A stretch of DNA of 64,000 nt from Lancefieldella parvula_C (lineage in GTDB: Bacteria > Actinomycetota > Coriobacteriia > Coriobacteriales > Atopobiaceae). Below, piece by piece: positions 60,309 through 64,000 of the stretch. The position numbers and the translations under genes are program-made. How positions within the stretch are numbered: position 1 is the stretch's first letter; every line of letters begins with the position of its first letter. The notes under the pieces are model-generated. The model did no database searches. It was given only the letters and a program-made list of their open reading frames with translations, and was not told the DNA's origin. Location of the stretch: positions 1 through 64,000 of the forward strand of contig NZ_JRND01000019.1 of assembly GCF_000758945.1 (NCBI RefSeq), read 5' to 3'.

Positions 60309-61353
60309 ATCCAAGGACGTATGCGCGGCACAGATTCTCGGTACCGATGATTGCATCAATGTGGCAACGCTCACGGCCGTGTGTGTTGAGACATGCTGGA
60401 CCAAATGCGCCACTCTTAAGATCATTGCCGGAGAAATATGCAGCGTTTGCGTCAGTTGAGAAGTGGAAGGCAACCTGCTGATTCCACTTTTCTGGCTCAA
60501 CAACCTCCTGCGCGCAGGCAATAAGCTTGTTGGAAACTTCCCAATCGTAAGGCGAACGAATATCAGAAACAATGATGCCTACGTGGTGTTCATTTGAATT
60601 GTAGTCTGGACCAATGAGGGTAATGTCCAGCGATACGTACTCATCTACCTCAACAGGCAAGAATGCGCCGCCGTGACCAATCTCCTCGTACATGGGGAAT
60701 GCAAACAAGGTGTTATAGAGGGGTTTCTCGCCAGACTGTGCAAGCCAACGGAGCGTATGAAGCTGCGCTGCAACACAAGCCTTATCGTCGATAAAGCGAG
60801 AAACCATATAGCCGTTGTCATACATCTCAAAGTGTGGGTCAATAGCAACAACCGCGCCCTCGGAAACGCCCAGTGCACGAGCTTCCTCAGGGGAAGAAAC
60901 GTCAGCGATAAGCGAGATGGACATGTTGTCCTCGTTGCGCTCCATGGTTCTAGCGTCTTCAAAGACGTGAACGGAGTGGTGGTTGCAGATAACCTGGCCG
61001 TTAACAACGGAGCCATCTCTACAGACAACGTGGCAGGTCTCGCCCTCAATGCTGTGGTAGTTGATACCACCCAGCTGACGAACGCGCAGTGTACCGTCTG
61101 AGTTGAAGCCGCGGACAATCAGGCCAATGGTATCAAGGTGAGCATTAACGCCAACAGTCTTGCTGGTATCCTTGCCTTCTACCAGGACGTATGCAGTAGC
61201 CTTATTGTCAATTTGAAGCTCATAGCCTGCCTCAGCGACAAGCTCACGGAGCAGCTCGTGAATGCGCTCATAGTAGCCAACAGGACTATCGCACTCAACA
61301 AGTTTCTTTGTAGTGTCAATCAGATACTGTGTATCAGTCTCAAAATGAGTCAT
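60292..61353 (-). CDS. M42-family glutamyl/leucyl aminopeptidase
   Basis: A 353-residue dinuclear zinc peptidase. Metal and catalytic motifs seen are NAHLDTIG, the bridging Asp in RFIDDKA, PMYEEIGHGG and the C-terminal HIDAI. M42 enzymes trim peptides in large cytosolic shells. It lies 10 nt downstream of pepT in the same unit, matching a peptide-using lifestyle. Confidence 0.9.
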   Translation of the reverse strand: MTHFETDTQYLIDTTKKLVECDSPVGYYERIHELLRELVAEAGYELQIDNKATAYVLVEGKDTSKTVGVNAHLDTIGLIVRGFNSDGTLRVRQLGGINYHSIEGETCHVVCRDGSVVNGQVICNHHSVHVFEDARTMERNEDNMSISLIADVSSPEEARALGVSEGAVVAIDPHFEMYDNGYMVSRFIDDKACVAAQLHTLRWLAQSGEKPLYNTLFAFPMYEEIGHGGAFLPVEVDEYVSLDITLIGPDYNSNEHHVGIIVSDIRSPYDWEVSNKLIACAQEVVEPEKWNQQVAFHFSTDANAAYFSGNDLKSGAFGPACLNTHGRERCHIDAIIGTENLCRAYVLGYGEKN

Positions 61354-61363
61354 GAAAAATCTC

Positions 61364-62614
61364 CTAGTTTTGTGGATGGGTGTAGAGCTCTACCAGGTGC
61401 TCAAGCATGTCAACCATGCTCTCAAGCTCTGGGACAGGAACAAACTCTCTGACACCGTGAGCATTGTAGTAGCAAGCAGAAAGATTAGCGCACGGGAATC
61501 CTCTAAAGGAAAGTTGGGATCCGTCGGTGCCGCCGCGCATTGGAATGCAGGTCATCTCTACGCCGACCTTCTCGTATGCCGTACGAGCGTTCTCAATTAA
61601 ATGCGCATATTCAGGCTTTAAGACAATATCAGCCAAGTTATGATACTGGTCGTGAATCTCAACGGAGAGTACCTCAGAGCCAATCTGCTTGTTTACATAT
61701 GCTGCAGCATCAACCATCAACTGCTTGCGGCGCTCAACCTTTGCCTGGTCATGGTCACGAATAATGTAATCAGCGCGAGCAGACTCGCAATCACCATTGA
61801 CGCGCTCCAGATAGAAGAAGCCATCATAGCCCTCAGTAAACTCAGGGCGCTCCGCAGGGGGAAGCAGCTCGTGGAAGCGCATGATTGCCTCAGATGCATT
61901 GATCATCTGACCTTTTGCGGTACCTGTGTGAACCGAAAGTCCGTGAGCACGCACAAACACCTCAGCGGCATTGAACGTCTCGTAGCAGAACTCACCAAAG
62001 GGACCGCCGTCAATGGTATAGCCATAAGCTGCGCCAAAGGCATCAAGGTCGAGAAGAGCGGCGCCGTGGCCAATCTCCTCATCAGGAACAAACGCAAGCG
62101 CAATACGTGGGTGCTTGAGCTCTGGATGCTCCTTGTAGCGAGCAAGCAAGCTGACCAGCATAGCAATGCCAGCCTTGTCATCGCCACCAAGCAGCGATGT
62201 GCCGTCAGTGGTAACCAGCTGCCAGCCAACCATGTGCTCAAGCTGAGGATTAGTCTCTGGGCTAATGTAGACCTCTCTGCCCTCACGGTCAGAACCAACT
62301 ACCAGCTTGCCACCCTCATACGTAACAACCTGAGGATGAACAGGATTACCCCACGATTGCCAAGCCGTATCAATATGGCAGCAGAAACCAAGAGTTGGAA
62401 GATCTTCCAGGCTCTTGCTTGCAGGCCAGTGAGCAACCACATAGGCGTGCTCATCAACGGTTACATTTTCTGCGCCAAGCTCACGAAGATCGGCCGCAAC
62501 AACCTCAGCCATCTGGTACTGAGACTCAGTTGAAGGAACCTTATCTGCGGTCAGTGGATTAGACTGAGAAGAAACCTTGCAATACGCAATAAATCTATCT
62601 AAAACGTCACTCAT
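61364..62614 (-). CDS. pepT: Peptidase T (tripeptidase)
   Basis: A 416-residue M20B metallopeptidase removing N-terminal residues from tripeptides. Zinc motifs seen are CCHIDTAW, LLGGDDKAG and VPDEEIGHGA, then HTGTAKGQMINA and the C-terminal RGGTDGSQLSFRG. Length is normal. Confidence 0.95.
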   Translation of the reverse strand: MSDVLDRFIAYCKVSSQSNPLTADKVPSTESQYQMAEVVAADLRELGAENVTVDEHAYVVAHWPASKSLEDLPTLGFCCHIDTAWQSWGNPVHPQVVTYEGGKLVVGSDREGREVYISPETNPQLEHMVGWQLVTTDGTSLLGGDDKAGIAMLVSLLARYKEHPELKHPRIALAFVPDEEIGHGAALLDLDAFGAAYGYTIDGGPFGEFCYETFNAAEVFVRAHGLSVHTGTAKGQMINASEAIMRFHELLPPAERPEFTEGYDGFFYLERVNGDCESARADYIIRDHDQAKVERRKQLMVDAAAYVNKQIGSEVLSVEIHDQYHNLADIVLKPEYAHLIENARTAYEKVGVEMTCIPMRGGTDGSQLSFRGFPCANLSACYYNAHGVREFVPVPELESMVDMLEHLVELYTHPQN

Positions 62615-62627
62615 AAAACTCCCTTAC

Positions 62628-62662
62628 AAAAAACTGCGCTAACCAAATAGTTAACGCAGTTT
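62628..62662 (-). terminator. Terminator between the glutamine-amidotransferase-like gene and pepT
   Basis: AAACTGCGTTAAC and GGTTAGCGCAGTTT pair on the minus strand with one G-T step and end in six T residues. pepT therefore needs its own promoter or read-through. Confidence 0.8.
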
Positions 62663-62676
62663 AGAGTATCAATGTA

Positions 62677-63471
62677 TTAACGAGAAGACCGTGAGGCTCG
62701 TGAAGCTGTAACAAAGGATTTCCAAAGTTCACAATCAGCTTTGCTGTATTGCCAACCATACTCTGGATGCCACTGCACACCTAGAGCAAACGTCTTGCCC
62801 TTGACCTCGGCTCCTTCAATAATGCCGTCTGAAGCATAGGCAACTACATTAAGCTCAGCGGAAACCTTTTTCAGGGCCTCATCGTGGTATGAATTTGCCT
62901 GAATGTCTTCTATCTTGCCTAGGGCGTTGTACAACAAAGAGTCTTTTTGAACATGAACAGCATGAGCTGGATGATACAGATTTGCTGAATGAGTCCAGAA
63001 TGCATGATTTTCTGCTGGCTCCATGGTGTGCAGATCTTGCACAAGCGTACCGCCCAGCACAACGTTTATAAGCTGAAGGCCACGGCAAATAGCAAGTAAA
63101 GGTTTATCTGCAGCAAGTACCTGCTTTACCAACTCAAACTCAAGCGCATCTCGTATAGGACACAAACGATTAAGGTCGCGTGGTTCTTCTCCCCAATTGC
63201 GAGGGTCAACATCATGACCACCCGTAAGGCAGAAGCCGTCACACATCTCAACAAACTGACCAATAACTTCTGGATCTTCTGTTAAAGGCATCATGATTGG
63301 AATGCCGCCAGCTGCAAGAATGGCGTCAAACTGAATTTGTGATACAGAAGCAGAATCAGAAAAATTTTCTTCAGGCATCCAGCGAGGAGTCACACAGATA
63401 AGAGGGCGTTCAGAAGCAGGAAGCTTGGGAACATCACTAAATGCATCTTTGACAATATCTGGAATAACCAC
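62677..63471 (-). CDS. Gamma-glutamyl-gamma-aminobutyrate hydrolase family protein (class I GATase)
   Basis: A 264-residue peptidase C26-type protein. The nucleophile cysteine is in AICRGLQL, with the His-Glu pair in GVQWHPEY. PuuD-type enzymes split gamma-glutamyl conjugates; the neighbouring peptidases support a role in gamma-glutamyl peptide or amide breakdown, but the substrate is unknown. No other polyamine gene is present. Confidence 0.87.
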   Translation of the reverse strand: MVIPDIVKDAFSDVPKLPASERPLICVTPRWMPEENFSDSASVSQIQFDAILAAGGIPIMMPLTEDPEVIGQFVEMCDGFCLTGGHDVDPRNWGEEPRDLNRLCPIRDALEFELVKQVLAADKPLLAICRGLQLINVVLGGTLVQDLHTMEPAENHAFWTHSANLYHPAHAVHVQKDSLLYNALGKIEDIQANSYHDEALKKVSAELNVVAYASDGIIEGAEVKGKTFALGVQWHPEYGWQYSKADCELWKSFVTASRASRSSR

Positions 63472-63588
63472 AAAATCCTCTTAACACTCAGCTCTTCAAA
63501 CAACATAACAGTAAAGGTTAACCCTTATTGAGTCTTTGACTTTATCGCTTTTACGCTTTTCGTGCCACTCTAGCAAGCCCTCCTCCAC

Positions 63589-63613
63589 AATGTTTTTTCA
63601 TTAATGAAACATT
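63589..63613. promoter_or_regulatory. Palindrome upstream of the last binding-protein gene
   Basis: TTTCATTAATGAAA (63596-63609) is a perfect palindrome inside a longer AATGTTT...AAACATT inverted repeat. It lies about 100 bp before the plus-strand gene in the divergent gap and looks like an operator. Confidence 0.4.
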
Positions 63614-63705
63614 TTTCTGTATTGCGTACAATTAATTTGGGTATTAAGAAGCCAGTTCTTTACATTTAAGCTTCATATTTTGAAGATGCAAACGGAAGGC
63701 GCCCT

Positions 63706-64000
63706 ATGAAAGAGCACGTATTTAATAACCTTTCCCGTAAAACATTCTTACGTGGATCTTTGGCGGCTGCCGTTGCCGCCGGTTCTGCTTCACTACTTTC
63801 TGCTTGTGGCGGTTCAGCTGGTGGAGACGCAGAGAAAAAGGTACTGCGCTTTGGTGTAAACAACCCAAAGGTAACCTTTGATACTCAGAAGACTTCTGGC
63901 TCTGTTGGCGTATCTGAGGCAGTTGCAGAGTCTTTGCTGGTACTTAATCCAGACACAAAAGAGATTGAGCCAAACCTGGTAACAGGTCTCCCTACAGTCT
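63706..64000 (+). CDS. Family 5 peptide-binding lipoprotein, truncated by the window end
   Basis: The first 98 residues of an extracellular solute-binding protein. The signal sequence has SRKTFLRGS (twin-arginine-like with Lys in the second place) and lipobox LSAC. The mature start LRFGVNNPKVTFDTQ followed by SVGVSEAVAESLLVLNPDT is typical of OppA/DppA proteins. GGAAGG lies upstream of the ATG. This would be a third peptide-type ABC system in the window. Confidence 0.85.
   Translation, partial: MKEHVFNNLSRKTFLRGSLAAAVAAGSASLLSACGGSAGGDAEKKVLRFGVNNPKVTFDTQKTSGSVGVSEAVAESLLVLNPDTKEIEPNLVTGLPTV

Larger units (their letters stand above)
696..60733. repeat. Dispersed 9-mer family TGGCGAGAA (TTCTCGCCA)
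   Basis: By hand count 22 exact copies. As TTCTCGCCA they start at 696, 6580, 7887, 10432, 11109, 13030, 24227, 28767, 41398, 45002, 46607, 48342, 58293, 60299 and 60725. As TGGCGAGAA they start at 4240, 11803, 12030, 22420, 50075, 57137 and 60280. The shorter GGCGAGAA occurs 29 times and the core CGAGAA about 108 times on the two strands together. The base after the core is usually A or G and the extension tends to AYC (for example AACCC, AGATCC, AGACCG). Copies fall in genes in several frames and between genes. Confidence 0.8.

Overview
The window reads as the chromosome of a host-associated actinobacterium of the class Coriobacteriia, most likely an Atopobium/Lancefieldella/Olsenella-type organism. 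This is inference. The support is the actinobacterial block rapZ-whiA-gap-pgk-tpiA-secG, a moderate base composition (mid-40s percent GC by eye, not counted), many Tat-like lipoprotein peptide-binding proteins, peptidases and a sialic-acid catabolic island, and an AhpC/AhpF peroxide defence. Most genes lie on the minus strand. No phage, insertion sequence or CRISPR array was seen.

Layout. 1-10.2 kb holds translation and redox genes: a Trm9-like methyltransferase divergent from an Elp3-type wobble-uridine enzyme, an ahpC/permuted-ahpF pair, tRNA-Val, small membrane proteins, and mnmA overlapping a cysteine desulfurase. 10.3-15.6 kb holds a CmpB-like membrane protein, tRNA-Gly, tRNA-Cys, a repeat-bearing intergenic stretch, a STAS-HATPase fusion with its PP2C-type phosphatase, and tRNA-Leu. 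15.7-21.7 kb is an oligopeptide ABC operon with a fused double ATPase. 22.1-27.6 kb is the glycolysis/secG/whiA/rapZ block.

27.7-38.2 kb is a sialic-acid island (nanE, ROK kinase, lyase, two esterase-family proteins, and a Sat-type ABC transporter with a permease-ATPase fusion). It is followed by an AT-rich patch with two tandem paralogues and a gene fragment. The island and patch sit between uvrC and rapZ, which are usually neighbours in actinobacteria. 40.3-54.7 kb carries uvrC, murJ, ybaK, uvrA, a NanQ-like protein, an Mrp ATPase, two flavoproteins and uvrB. 54.9-64 kb carries a TPR-like protein, coaE, a NitT/TauT-type ABC transporter, three peptidase-type enzymes and the start of another peptide-binding lipoprotein.

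The most unusual signal is not a gene. The 9-mer TGGCGAGAA (core CGAGAA, extended consensus about TGGCGAGAARAYC) is scattered through coding and non-coding DNA in both orientations at far above chance. It occurs three times as an inverted pair at gene ends and is absent from the AT-rich patch. This is how DNA uptake sequences of Neisseria and Haemophilus behave. The second notable item is the Elp3/Trm9-like pair, which with MnmA would suffice in principle for a eukaryote-like mcm5s2U34 wobble modification.
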